Shown: positions 11,204-22,259, counted from the stretch's first letter. The stretch is 64,000 nt of DNA from Silurus meridionalis (GCF_014805685.1 NW_025804663.1:346001-410000), one strand, 5' to 3'. Numbers and translations are program-made. Notes: a model not told the origin generated them from the sequence alone.

Positions 11204-12556
11204 GCAAAGCCAAAGCTAACGCTAAGGCTCGCCCACGGGAGCACCATTCCTCTCCGCTTCGCGTGTCCAACAGGTTTGCTCTCCTCAGTGAAGCACCCGC
11301 TGAGAAACCTGAAAGAGCTCTGGTTTTAGGAGACTCCATTCTGAGGCACGTGAAACTAGCTAGACCTTTAGGGGCACCAGCAGCACAGGTTATGTGTATA
11401 CCGGGAGCCAGGGCGCCGGACATAGCAGGTCAGCTTAGATTCTTAGGAAAGCACAGGTTCTCTAAGATAGTTTTTCACACAGGAGCTAATGATATACGCC
11501 GACAGTCAGAGGTTACTAAGAGTAATATTATAGAGGTGTGTAAATTAGCGAAGGCAATGTCCGATGCTGTAGTATGCTCTGGCCCCATCCCAATGCGACG
11601 TGGCGATGTAGCCTACAGCAGGTTATGGTCGCTGAACTGCTGGATGTCCGAGTGGTGCTCCAAAACAATGTGGGCTTCATTAATAATTGGAGCATTTTTG
11701 AGGGCAAGGCTGGCCTGTTAGGGCGGGACGGTGTCCATCCCACCCGGGAAGGTGCTGCTCTCATTTCTTGTAGTATAGGTCATAGTCTCAGAACAGCACT
11801 AGTTAACAAGTGACTGTCTAGAGCCAAGGCCAGGGAGCAGACAGACAGGCTAAACCGACCGTCTGCTAGCTGCACAGAGTCGCCACCAGGATCCACCATA
11901 TTGAGACTGTGTCTGTCCCCGAGCAAAACCAAAATATAGGAATTATCAGAAAGTCTGTTTAAGTAACCTGATTAACATTAAATTAAATAGGACTGAACGC
12001 ACAGCCAGCACCTCTGATCTAAAAATAGGATTGTTGAATATTAGATCTCTCACGCCAAAAGCGCTTACTATAAACGAAATTATTACCGACCAGGAGTTTA
12101 ATATAATGTGTTTGACAGAAACGTGGATTAAATCCTTGGATCTTCACACTTCTGTGCAGCTCGGGACGGTCTCTTAATTCCGGAGTAGAACGGGTGCTTT
12201 GAGGACGGATTGGACTGTAGTTGGTGTCGGCGGTCTGCTGCACTGACTCGGGAGTGCAGTTTGCTTCTGATCATCATCACTGTACCCCACAACATTGTAT
12301 ATCTGCTTCAAATGGACATTTGGTGCAACCCAGATGAGGATGGGTTCCCTCTTGAATCTGGTTCCTCTCAAGGTTTCTTCCTTATGCCATCTTGGGGAGT
12401 TTTTCCTTGCCACAGTTGCTCATCAGGGACAAACATACTTACAAAGAACATATTTATGTTTAATCACCACATTATCTGTGTAAAGCTGCTTTGAGACAAT
12501 GTTCATTGTTAAAAGCGCTATACAAATAAAAATGAATTGAATTGAATTGAATTGAA
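11204..12556 (+). mobile_element. Internally deleted L2 derivative (ORF1, start of endonuclease, 3' tail)
   Basis: Begins inside ORF1 and carries the SGNH domain (11263-11813). It then has a spacer and the first about 40 codons of the ORF2 endonuclease (about 12018-12136: LKIGLLNIRSLTPKALTINE, then MCLTETWIKSL). It jumps directly to the L2 3' UTR at about 12140 and ends in ATTGAATTGAATTGAATTG. The rest of ORF2 is absent, so this is a deletion derivative that could move only with proteins from another copy. It is inserted antisense into the L2 at 10326-13058. Confidence 0.8.
11263..11813 (+). pseudogene. L2 ORF1 SGNH/GDSL esterase-like domain
   Basis: Residues SNRFALLSEAPAEKPERALV lead into GDSILRHV (SGNH block I, nucleophile Ser). 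Next come VMCIPGARAPDIAGQL, HTGANDIRR (block III, Gly-x-Asn-Asp) and, after a shift into another frame at about 11574, GRDGVHPTREGAALIS (block V, catalytic Asp-x-x-His). The frameshift breaks the ORF between blocks III and V. It is the same protein as the minus-strand remnant near 2507-3466, which keeps the upstream zinc finger that is missing here. Confidence 0.8.
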
Positions 12557-12600
12557 TTAATTCTACTCCAACACCCAGACAGTAAAGCGGTACAGTAGTC

Positions 12601-13034
12601 TCATCTAGATGTTATAAAAGCATCAACTAGTTTTTCTGCTTCCTGTAACGACATCATATTTCTAATTTTAGCAATATTTCTAAGGTGAAAGAAGGAGATC
12701 CTGGTAATATTATTCACGTGAGCCTCAAAGGAAAGACTCGGGTCAATAATCACACCAAGGTCTTTGACTGCTGTACACACTGAAACAGAAACACAATCTG
12801 AAAGTTTACTTCTAGCTGCATGTGGTCCTAGTAAATGTACTTCCATCTTATCTGAGTTGAGCAGAAGAAAGTTATCAAGCATCCACTGTCTAATGTCCTT
12901 TACACACTCCTCAACATTGTTAAGCTGATCTCTCTCATCTGGCTTTGCTGAAATATACAGCTGTGTGTCATCAGCATAGGAATGTTTATGTAGAATTTTT
13001 CCCAGAGGCAGCAGATATAAAGGGAAAAGTAGTG
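12601..13034 (-). pseudogene. L2 reverse transcriptase fragment
   Basis: Encodes the middle of an L2 [75 protein letters not shown]. The catalytic motif C (YADD) is present. Motifs A and B are gone because of 5' truncation. The reading frame joins non-LINE sequence beyond about 13058. Confidence 0.85.
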
Positions 13035-13139
13035 GGCCTAAGACAGATCCTTGCTGAACACAACCCACTTTCAAACCCCCGAACAGGGAATAAAGCGCTC
13101 TTCCAAAAGCAAAAAGAGAAAAAAATGAAGCCAATGGAT

Positions 13140-13370
13140 ATTTTGAGATTTTAAAGCGATAAGAGAGAAAAAACTAACTGTAAAAATTTTAACGCTGATA
13201 CAAACACAAAATTCCTGGCAAACAGTCAACAACAGGAAGCTACGTCACCAACATCTGTCCACTGAAAGGCTGCTCCAGCTCAGGGGATTAGTGATTATTG
13301 GATAGGAATTGGGGGTTAGAGGTTAGGGGTAATGGGTTAAATTCAGGGATTAGGGCAGTAAATATTGTTA
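13140..13370. repeat. Right copy of the diverged direct repeat
   Basis: Matches 10095-10325 in order: AATTCCTGGCAAACAG, CAACAACAGGAAGCTAC, then a GGGATTAGTGATTATTGG/GGTTAGGGGTAATGGG tract (about 13276-13345). Between the blocks the two copies differ considerably. Confidence 0.6.
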
Positions 13371-13413
13371 ACATCATTACACGGTTGTTTAACAGGATTC
13401 ATTTTGTTTTTCT

Positions 13414-13449
13414 GCACACACATAATACACAATGTTACATACATTAAAC

Positions 13450-13490
<41 letters not shown>

Positions 13491-13569
13491 TACATAGTTA
13501 CATACATTAAACCAAACACACACACACACACACACACACACATTATACACAATGTTACAAACATTAAAC

Positions 13570-13607
<38 letters not shown>

Positions 13608-13631
13608 ATACACAATGTTATATACATTAAA

Positions 13632-13665
<34 letters not shown>

Positions 13666-13706
13666 CACACACACACACACTATACACAATGTTATATACA
13701 TTAAAC

Positions 13707-13751
<45 letters not shown>

Positions 13752-13776
13752 TACATAATGTTACATACATTAAACT

Positions 13777-13826
<50 letters not shown>

Positions 13827-13852
13827 TATACACAATGTTACAAACATTAAAC

Positions 13853-13889
<37 letters not shown>

Positions 13890-13918
13890 CACACACACAC
13901 AATGTTACATACATTAAA

Positions 13919-13970
<52 letters not shown>

Positions 13971-13994
13971 TATACAAATGTTACATACATTAAA

Positions 13995-14032
<38 letters not shown>

Positions 14033-14058
14033 TATACACAATGTTACATACATTAAAC

Positions 14059-14095
<37 letters not shown>

Positions 14096-14120
14096 TATAC
14101 AAATGTTACATACATTAAAC

Positions 14121-14151
<31 letters not shown>

Positions 14152-14220
14152 TATACAATGTTATATATATTAAACCAAACACACACACACACACTATACA
14201 CAATGTTACATACATTAAAC

Positions 14221-14277
<57 letters not shown>

Positions 14278-14352
14278 TACATAATGTTACATATATTAAA
14301 CCACACACACACACACACACACACATTATACACAATGTTACATACATTAAAC

Positions 14353-14405
<53 letters not shown>

Positions 14406-14427
14406 TACAATGTTACATACATTAAAC

Positions 14428-14462
<35 letters not shown>

Positions 14463-14550
14463 TATACACAATGTTACATACATTAAACCAAACACACACA
14501 CACATTATACACAATGCTACATACATTAAACCAAACACACACACACACAA
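13414..14550. repeat. Composite minisatellite: 18 spacer units alternating with CA tracts
   Basis: A core containing AATGTTACATACATTAAACC recurs about 18 times. Neighbouring cores are separated by CA runs of very different length (about 14 to 55 bp). Core variants include TATATTAAACC and CAAACATTAAACC. Long THTHTH or VCVCVC open frames across it are artefacts of the CA repeat. Confidence 0.95.
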
Positions 14551-14639
14551 ACACTTACATTATGGTACTTACATGATAGATAGATTAATAAAATGTACAT
14601 GTATAGTACAGAGGTTTTATACAGTGTTTTGTTTTGTTT

Positions 14640-15370
14640 TACAGTGATTTAGCGGCGCAGTGTGGAGTTCAGTAGTGTGATGGTGGATGGAAAAAAGCTG
14701 TCCCTGAAACTGCTGGTTCTGGTGCGTAAGTTCCTGTATCTCCTTCTTGATGGAAGGAGGTTAAACAGTTTGTGACTGGGATGTGAAGAGTCCTTGATGA
14801 TATTTGAGCTTTGCGCAGACATTTCCTGTGGTGAAGGTGGTAAATGGCAGGTAGTTGGTTGCCAGTGATGCGTTGGGCAGTTTTTACCAGCCTTTGCAGA
14901 GCTTTACATTAACACACAGTGGAGCCACCGTACCATACAGTGATGGAGTTGGTCAGGATGCTCTCAATGATGCAGCGGTAGAAACTCGTTAAAATCCCAG
15001 GGGACAGATGAGCTTTCTTGAGACTTCTCAAGAAGTACAGGCGTTGTTGTGCTTTCTTAACTAGAGCTGAAGTGTTCTGGTGCCAGGACAGATCCTCAGA
15101 GATGTGAACTCCCAGGAACTTAAAGCTGGAGACTCACTCTACCTCAGTTCTATTGATGTTGACTGGGATATGTCTCCTGCTGTTGGATTTCCAAAAGTCC
15201 ACCATGAGCTCTTGAGTCTTCGAGGCATTGAGGGTCAGGTTGTTGTTGGCACACCATGCTGCCAGATTACGGATCTCTTCCCTGTAGGCCGATTCGTTGT
15301 TTTTGTCGATCTGGCTGTGTGTAGGTGGTAGGCCCGCAGTGAGGTGATTCAGGACCAGTTTTTAAAGTAC
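14640..15370 (-). mobile_element. Rex1/CR1-like LINE fragment, RT C-terminal part
   Basis: Minus-strand reading gives the same blocks as the element at 6247-9882: a NESAYREEIR-like block near 15290, [20 protein letters not shown] near 15030-15080, YRCIIESILTNSITVWYGG near 14930-14990, and a final arginine-rich stretch near 14690-14760. Frames are broken. The 5' side is truncated before the FADD motif and abuts the RTE arm. Confidence 0.75.
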
Positions 15371-15388
15371 TTCATAGCGATAGGGGCG

Positions 15389-18238
15389 AGTGCGTCTTCT
15401 TCTTCTTTTGGCTGCTCCTATTAGGGGTTGCCACAGCGGATCATCCGTCTCCATACTACCCTGTCCTCTACATCTGCCTCTTTTATACCAACTACATGCA
15501 TGTCTTCCCTCACCACATTAATGAACCTCCTCCTTGGTCTTCCTCTTTTCCTCCTTCCTGGTGGCTCCATCCTCAGCATTCTTCTACCAATATAACTCAT
15601 GTCCCTCGTCTGAACATGTCCAAACCATCTCAATCTCGCCTCCCTCACCTTGTCACCAAAACGTCCTAAATGGGTTGTCCCTCTAATAAACTAATTTCTA
15701 ATCTTGTCCATCCTCGTCACTCCGAAAGGAAACCTTAGCGACTTCAGCTCTGCTACCTCCAGCTTCACCTCCTGTCTTTTACTCGATGCCACTGTCTCTA
15801 AACCATACAACATCTCAGGTGTTACCACAGTCCTATAAACTTTCCCTTTCATTCTTGCAGATACTCTTCTATCACAAATCATTCCTGCTATCACTCTTCT
15901 CCACCCACTCCACCCTGCCTGCACTCTTTTCTTCACTTCTCTAACACACTCTTAATTACTTTGCACTGTTGACCCCAGGTACCTTAACTCCTCTACCTTC
16001 TCCACCTCTTCTCCTGCAACCACACCCTCCACTGCCCTCCCTCTCATTCACACACATGTACTCTGTCTTACTCCTACTGACTTTCATTTCCTTCTCTCCA
16101 GCATGAACCTCCTCCTTGGTCTTCCTCTTTCCTCCTTCCTGGTGGCTCCATCCTCAGCATTCTTCTACCAATATAACTCATGTCCCTCGTCTGAACATGT
16201 CCAAACCATCTCAATCTCGCCTCCCTCACCTTGTCACCAAAACGTCCTAAATGGGTTGTCCCTCTAATAAACTAATTTCTAATCTTGTCCATCCTCGTCA
16301 CTCCGAAGGAAACCTTAGCGACTTCAGCTCTGCTACCTCCAGCTTCACCTCCTGTCTTTTACTCGATGCCACTGTCTCTAAACCATACAACATCTCAGGT
16401 GTTACCACAGTCCTATAAACTTTCCTTTCATTCTTGCAGATACTCTTCTATCACAAATCATTCCTGCTATCACTCTTCTCCACCCACTCCACCCTGCCTG
16501 CACTCTTTTCTTCACTTCTCTAACACACTCTTAATTACTTTGCACTGTTGACCCCAGGTACCTTAACTCCTCTACCTTCTCCACCTCTTCTCCCTGCAAC
16601 CACACCCCTCCACTGCCCTCCCTCTCATTCACACACATGTACTCTGTCTTACTCCTACTGACTTTCATTTCCCTTCTCTCCAGCATGTACCTCCACCTCG
16701 CTAGGCTCTTCTCAACCTGCTCCTTACTCTCACCACAAATCACAATATCATCCGCAAACATCATAGTCCACAGAGACTCCTGTCTGACCTCGTCCGTCAA
16801 CCTGTCCATCACCACTGCAAACAGGAAAGAGCTCAGGGCCGATCCTTGATGCAGTCCAACCTTCACCTTGAACCAGTCTGTCGTTCCTACTGCATGCTTC
16901 ACTGCTGTCACACTGTCCTCATACATGTCCTGCACCAGGTACCAGCACACTCCTTCTCCATTCCTCAGGCATCCTCTCACCTTCCAGAATCTTGTTAAAC
17001 AATCTGGTTAAAAACTCCACTGCATCTCTCCTAAACATCTCCATGCTTCTACCGGTATGTCATCTGGTCCAACCGACTTTCCACTCTTCATCCTCTTAAT
17101 CGCTGCTCTCGCTTCCTCCTTACTAATACTATCTACATCCTGCTTCAACAACTCCACATCATCCAACCTTTTTGCTCTCTCTCTGATTTTCCTTGTTCAT
17201 CAGCTGCTCAAAATATTACCTCCACCTTCTCAACACACTCTCCTCACTAGTCGACACATTTCCACCTCCATCCTTTATTGCTCTAACTTGCAACACATCC
17301 TTCCCAGCTCGGTTCCTCTGCCTGGCCAATCGCTACAAATCCTTTTCTCCTTCCTTAGTGTCCCACTTCTCCTACAGCTCCTCATATGCCTCTTCCTTGG
17401 CTTTCACCACATCCCTCTTTACCTGCTGCTGCATCTCCTTGTACTCCTGCCTACTTTTCCCATCACTCTGTCGATCCCACTTCTGTTTTGTTAATCTCTT
17501 TCCCTTATGCTCTCCTGCACTTCCTCATTACACCTGCAGTAGTTTCCCAATCATCCAGCACCTCTTTACCACCACCGAGCTCCAGTCTGACCTCTTCCCT
17601 GAACCTTACACTACACTCTTCCTCCTTCAGTTTCCACCATCTTATTCTTCGTTCACTCTTCACTCTCCTCCTCTTCTTCACCTCCAAAACCATCCTACAG
17701 ACCACCATCCGATGCTGTCTAGTGACACTGCCCCCCCCAAACACCTTACAGTCTCCAATCTCCTTCAGGTTGCAGCTCCTACATAAAACATAGTTCACCT
17801 GTGTGCACCTTCCTCCACTCTTATACGTCACCCTATGATCCTTCTTCTTCTTAAAATACGTGTTCTCCACTGCCATTGTCATCCTTTTAGCAAAATCTAC
17901 CACCATCTGCCCTTCCACATTCCTCTCCTTAAAGCCATACCTACCATCACCTCCTCATCACCTCTGTTCCCTTCACCTACATGCCCATTAAAGTCTGCCC
18001 CAATCACCAATCATTCTTTTCTAGGTCCACCTTCTACCACTTCATCTAATTCACTCCAAAATCTTTCATTCTCCTCCATCTCACAACCCACTTGTGGAGC
18101 AGAAGCACTGATGACATTTATCATCATTCCTTCAACTTCCAGCTTCACGGTTATCACCCTATCAGAAACTCTCTTCACCTCCACTACACTCTTACTGTAG
18201 TCTTCCTTCAAAATCCCCCCTACACCATTTCTCTTTTG
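15389..18238 (-). mobile_element. RTE-like LINE, left arm of the palindrome
   Basis: Minus-strand order: endonuclease part near 18211-17600 (VKRVSDRVITVKLEVEGMMI, NVISASAPQVGCEMEENER, YFKKKKDHRVTYKSGGRCTQ). RT parts follow at about 17230-16540 (VKVGLHQGSALSSFLFAVVM, MMFADDIVICGESKEQVEKS). The C-terminal block is at 15421-15648 (REARLRWFGHVQTRD, GRRKRGRPRRRF, then VVREDMHVVGIKEADVEDR). The 3' end, GGGTTGCCACAGCGGA (rc) and a short GAA tail, lies at 15389-15440. The 5' end is cut at 18238, exactly where the right arm is cut. There are many frameshifts. Confidence 0.85.
15521..16684 (-). repeat. 582-bp tandem duplication within the left RTE arm
   Basis: 15521-16102 and 16103-16684 are near-identical direct copies. 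Both begin ATGAACCTCCTCCTTGGTCT and end at CATTTCC(C)TTCTCTCCAGC. They differ by a few single-base indels, for example CCGAAAGG against CCGAAGG. The unit covers the RTE C-terminal region. Confidence 0.9.
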
Positions 18239-18274
18239 ATGGGGTTTACGTTTGTTTTACAGATTTTTCCTGGA

Positions 18275-18660
18275 TTATAGTTTTATAACAGCTTTATTTA
18301 GTGCTGGATGAAGATTGTAATATTGTGCTAGATCAGCTTTTAACATTGACCTCACTGTCAGCAGATCAAACTTCCCCCTGAATTCTAAATGAAGCCTTTT
18401 TGTTGATATGCACATGTTGATATGGTCCAAAACATATGATGTGTAAATGTCCATGTCTGTGTGAGAGTCCAGTGTGCCCTGTAAGACAAACATGTTCCAG
18501 TCAGTATCCTGAAACATCCTGTAGAGAAAAAATGGTCCCTCTGGCCACACCTTTACTGTCCTCACAGCTGGTTTCACCCGTTTGATCAGTGGTGTGTATT
18601 TGGGTAGCTTGAACAAAGAGAGGCGATGAGACTGACCCAAGTGGGGGAGGGGAATGGCCG
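18275..18660 (-). mobile_element. Rex1-like endonuclease-to-RT linker fragment at the palindrome centre
   Basis: Minus-strand frame YTPLIKRVKPAVRTVKVWPE, then DTDWNMFVLQGTLDSHTD and DIYTSYVLDHINMCI, matches the segment after the catalytic SDH in the Rex1-like element at 8681-9400 ([32 protein letters not shown]). Only this short piece is present. From 18405 leftward the frame runs on into the sequence shared with the right arm. Confidence 0.65.
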
Positions 18661-18839
18661 TGTAAACCAAACACACACGCACACACACACAAACACACGC
18701 ACACAACATACATTTATACATGGTACATACATTCAATCAAACACACACACAAATAAATAAGCAAAATATAAAAAGAAATGGAAGGAAATGTATAAATTAG
18801 ATGTCAAGCATAGAGGAATCTAATTAGAAGTGTGTGTGT

Positions 18840-18875
<36 letters not shown>

Positions 18876-19000
18876 TCTAATCTGAGTTAAATTGTGTATC
18901 TTTTACAGCAATAAGGTCTTAGACAATCAACACTCAGGAGCTTTGTGTAAGGTTAAAAGTTATCACATTCACCACCTCACAGAGTTTCTGCTTCTTCTAC
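18406..19000. other. Unpaired centre (loop) of the palindrome
   Basis: About 595 bp without a counterpart in the other arm. It holds part of the Rex1-like fragment, a CA-rich tract (18669-18706) and a GT microsatellite (18831-18874). No gene seen. Confidence 0.7.
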
Positions 19001-20306
19001 CAACAAAAAGGCCTCATTTAGAATTCAGGGGGAAGTTTGATCTGCTGACAGTGAGGTCAATGTTAAAAGCTGATCTAGCACAATATTACAATCTTCATTC
19101 AGCACTAAATAAAGCTGTAATAAAACTATAATCCAGGAAAAATCTGTAAAAAACGTAAACCCCATTATAAGAGAAATAGTGTAGGGGGGATTCTGAAGGA
19201 AGAGTACAGTAAGAGTGTAGTGGAGGTGAAGAGAGTTTCTGATAGGGTGATGATCGTGAAGCTGGAAGTTGAAGGGATGATGATAAATGTCATCAGTGCT
19301 TATGCTCCACAAGTGGGCTGTGAGATGGAGGAGAAGAAAAAATTCTGGAGTGAATTAGATGAAGTGGTAGAAGGTGTAGGAATGAAAGATTGGTGATTGG
19401 GGCAGACTTTAATGGGCATGTAGGTGAAGGGAACAGAGGTGATGAGGAGGTGATGGTAGGTATGGCCTTAGGAGAGGAATGTAGAAGGGCAGATGGTGGT
19501 AGATTTTGCTAAAAGGATGGAAATGGCAGTGGTGAACACGTATTTTAAGAAGAAGGAGGATCATAGGGTGATGTATAAGAGTGGAGGAAGGTGCACACAG
19601 GTGGACTATGTTCTATGTAGGAGATGCAACCTGAGGGAGATTGGAGACTGTAAGGTGTTGGCGGGGGACAGTGTAGATAGACAGCATCGGATGGTGGTCT
19701 GTAGGATGGTTTTGGAGGTGAAGAAGAAGAAGAGGAGGAGAGTGAGGACTGAAAGAAGAATAAGATGGTGGAAACTGAAGGAGGAAGACTGTAGTGTGAG
19801 GTTCAGGGAAGAGGTCAGACAGGAGCTCGGTGCTGGTTGATTGTGGAACTACTGCAGGAGTGATGAGGGAGACAGATAGAAAAGTACTTGGTGTAACATC
19901 TGGAAATAGAAAGGAAGAAAAAGAGACGTGGTGGTGGAATGAGGAAGTGCAGGAGAGAAGAAGGAGAAAGAGGTTGGAAAAACAGAATTGGGATCGACAG
20001 AGTGATGAGAAAAGTAGGCAGGAGAACAAGGAGCTGCAGCAGCAGGTGAAGAGGGATGTGGTGAAAGCCAAGGAAAAGGCATATGAGGAGCAGTAGGAAA
20101 AGTTGGACAGTAAGGAAGGAGAAATGGATTAGTAGCAATTGGCCAGGCAGAGGAACCGAGCTGGGAAGGATGTGCTGCAAGTTAGAGCAATAAAGGATGG
20201 AGATGGAAATGTGTTGACTAGTGAGGAGAGTGTGTTGAGAAGATGGAGGGAGTATTTTAAACAGCTGAGAATTTAGAGAAAGCGTACAACAGGGTGAAGC
20301 GAGGAG

Positions 20307-20819
20307 TTGTGGTATTGTATGAGGAAGTGTGGTGTGTCAGAGAAGTATGTGAGGGTGGTGCAGGACATGTATGAGGACAGTGTGACAGCAGTGAAGTGTG
20401 CAGTAGGAACGACAGACTGGTTCAAGGTGAAGGTTGGACTGCATCAAGGATCGGCTCTAAACCTGTTCCTGTTTGCAGTGGTGATGGACAGGTTGAAGGA
20501 CGAGGTCATACAGGAGTCTCCGTGGACTATGATGTTTGCAGATGATATTGTGATTTGTGGTGGGATTAGGGAGCAGGTTGAGAAGATCCTGGAGAGGTGG
20601 AGGTACATGCTGGAGAGAAGGGGAATGAAAGTCAGTAGGAGTAAGACAGAGTACATGTGTGTGAATGAGAGGGAGGGCAGTGGAGGGGTGCGGTTGCAGG
20701 GAGAAGAGGTGGAGAAGGTGGAGGAGTTCAGGTACCTGGGGTCAACAGTGCAGAGTCATGGAGAGTGTGTTAGAGAAGTGAAGAAGTGCAGGCAGGGTGG
20801 AGTGGGTGGAGAAGAGTGA
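20307..20819 (+). pseudogene. RTE reverse transcriptase fragment
   Basis: Reads MRKCGVSEKYVRVVQDMYED, then VKCAVGTTDWFKVKVGLHQG, FLFAVVMDRL, FADDIVICGGIREQVEKILE (catalytic Asp pair intact), GMKVSRSKTEYMCVNEREGS and VEEFRYLGSTVQSHGECVRE. This is palm to thumb of an RTE-clade RT. Motif A is missing because of the upstream deletion. It continues, frameshifted, into the C-terminal frame at 20786-21151. Confidence 0.85.
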
Positions 20820-21163
20820 TAGCAGGAGTGATTTGTTATAGAAGAGTATCTGTGAGCGTGAAAGGGAAAGTTTATAGGACTGTGGTGAGACCTGAGATGT
20901 TGTATGGATTAGAGACAGTGGCATTGAGTAAAAGACAGGAAGTGGAGCTGGAGGTAGCAGAGCTGAAGGACATGGGGTATATCAGTAGGAGAATGCTGGG
21001 GATGGAGACACCGGAAAGGAGGAAAAGAGGAAGGCCAAGTAGGAGGTTTTTGGATGTGGTGAGGGAAGACATGCAGGTAGATGGGGTGAAAGAGGCAGAT
21101 GTACAGGACAGGGGGGTATGGAGACGGATGATCCTCTGTGGTGCCCCCTAATGGGAGCAGCTG

Positions 21164-21219
21164 AAAGAAGAAGAAGAAGAAGAAGAAGAAGAAGAAGAAG
21201 AAGAAGAAGAAGAAGAAGA
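21164..21219. repeat. GAA microsatellite (RTE tail)
   Basis: Pure AAG/GAA run directly after the RTE 3' end. RTE-type LINEs commonly end in short tandem tails. The left arm has only a short equivalent near 15389. Confidence 0.9.
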
Positions 21220-22259
21220 CAAATATTAATGAATGAATTAATACTTTCCATGTTTTTAATACTCTAATCAACATGTTCATGGACAAATATTAAAGCTTAT
21301 CCAAATGTATGTTACTTATAAGTGAAACTAAACTCAACATTGAGCAAGAAGACTACATTTTCATATAAATGTTTTAAAGTAATTATGGTGTTTTATGTTG
21401 TTTCCACACGGATGGTTTTATTGACGGATGTGTGTTTCATGGCAGATTTTGATGCTTGATTTGAGACTTGGTGCATTGGTAAAACACTTTATTTTCAAAT
21501 ATTTTTTGGTGGAGTTTATTAATTTATTTTAATATCTAAGTAAAAAAGGACGTTGTGAATAAACATGCTGTGTTGAAGGTTTTAATTTTGCCTCATTTAT
21601 AATTATTTTTTTATTTTATTTTATAAAAATTGCACTGCATTAATCGTGCTGTAATAAAATTAGTACAATTAAACCGAATTTGTGCTTACAAGCTAATAAC
21701 GATTTAATTTTAACAACCCTAATGTTTATATAATTAATTTAATTTAAATCAGATTTATTTCTATTAACTTTTTCACAATAGACATTGTCTTAAATATACA
21801 GGTGTATCTCAATAAATTAGAATATCATTTAAAAGGGGGTTAAGCTTGTACATGGTCGTTGAAGGTGTTCCGAGGTTCTTCCACTTTTGAAACACCTCAA
21901 ACGACTTGTCGTAATATCGGCGTATGTCAAACATCCGTCACGTCATACGTCTCTGTGGCAGATTTGACCAGTTTCACACAAAATTTTAGGTTTCCTTTTT
22001 GTTTGAACTCCTTGTCCATTATAAAATCACAGATCTATCTATCTACCTGCTTTTTTATTCTAGTGTACATTTTATGTATTGTATTTTCACTGCAGTGCTG
22101 TGTTTCCTCTCTGCTCATTCTCAGGAACTTTATCTCATAAAGAAAAGCGACTTCACCACTTCTCCGCCTCGAATCCACCATAAAGCTCGACATGATCTCG
22201 GCTTGGACCAATGCGGCTCTTAAAGAGGGAATAAAACACTACGTGGCTCCAATACACTA
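21220..22259. other. Non-coding, very AT-rich; one common-repeat signature
   Basis: No exon supported. ACAGGTGTATCTCAATAAAT at about 21799 resembles the end of a widespread fish repeat. An open frame at 21859-22140 has no recognisable domain. Confidence 0.4.

Larger units (their letters stand above)
10326..13058 (-). mobile_element. L2 LINE (minus), split by a plus-strand L2 derivative
   Basis: Tail and 3' UTR at 10326-10640 (rc of GCTTTGAGACAATGTTCATT-type tail), C-terminal block at 10655-10957 (SFSYKAPQLWNSLPISVRDS, then FKSRLKTYLF), then an interruption at 11204-12556. The RT resumes at 12569-13058 ([40 protein letters not shown]). The 5' end is truncated near 13058, after motif B has already been lost. 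An indel-bearing target duplication flanks the interruption: TTAATTCATACTC at 11191-11203 and TTAATTCTACTC at 12557-12568. Confidence 0.85.
19001..21219 (+). mobile_element. RTE-like LINE with flank, right arm of the palindrome
   Basis: 19001-19165 is the inverted copy of 18239-18405, non-RTE flank with a 43-codon open stretch. The RTE starts at about 19166 and carries endonuclease pieces (VISAYAPQV-type block, GADFNGHVG near 19400, VDYVLCRRCNLREIGDCKV at 19590-19660), motif B (KVGLHQGSALN), motif C (MMFADDIVICGG, about 20530-20560) and the C-terminus (RRMLGMETPERRKRGRPSRR). The 3' end is followed by a GAA tail (21164-21219). About 300 bp around the fingers/palm junction is deleted near 20270. 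Confidence 0.85.

Noticed and set aside
12174..12494. Open frames in L2 3' UTRs (also 30005-30530, 53023-53540) with DIWCNPDEDGFPLESGSSQG
   Set aside because: They recur because the UTR itself is repeated; frames differ between copies and no domain is present.
13343..14529. Several long open frames of alternating Thr-His or Cys-Val
   Set aside because: They are translations of CA/GT tracts in the composite minisatellite; no start context, no domain.
21859..22223. Two overlapping open frames before the candidate non-coding element
   Set aside because: No homology recognised and no splice structure.
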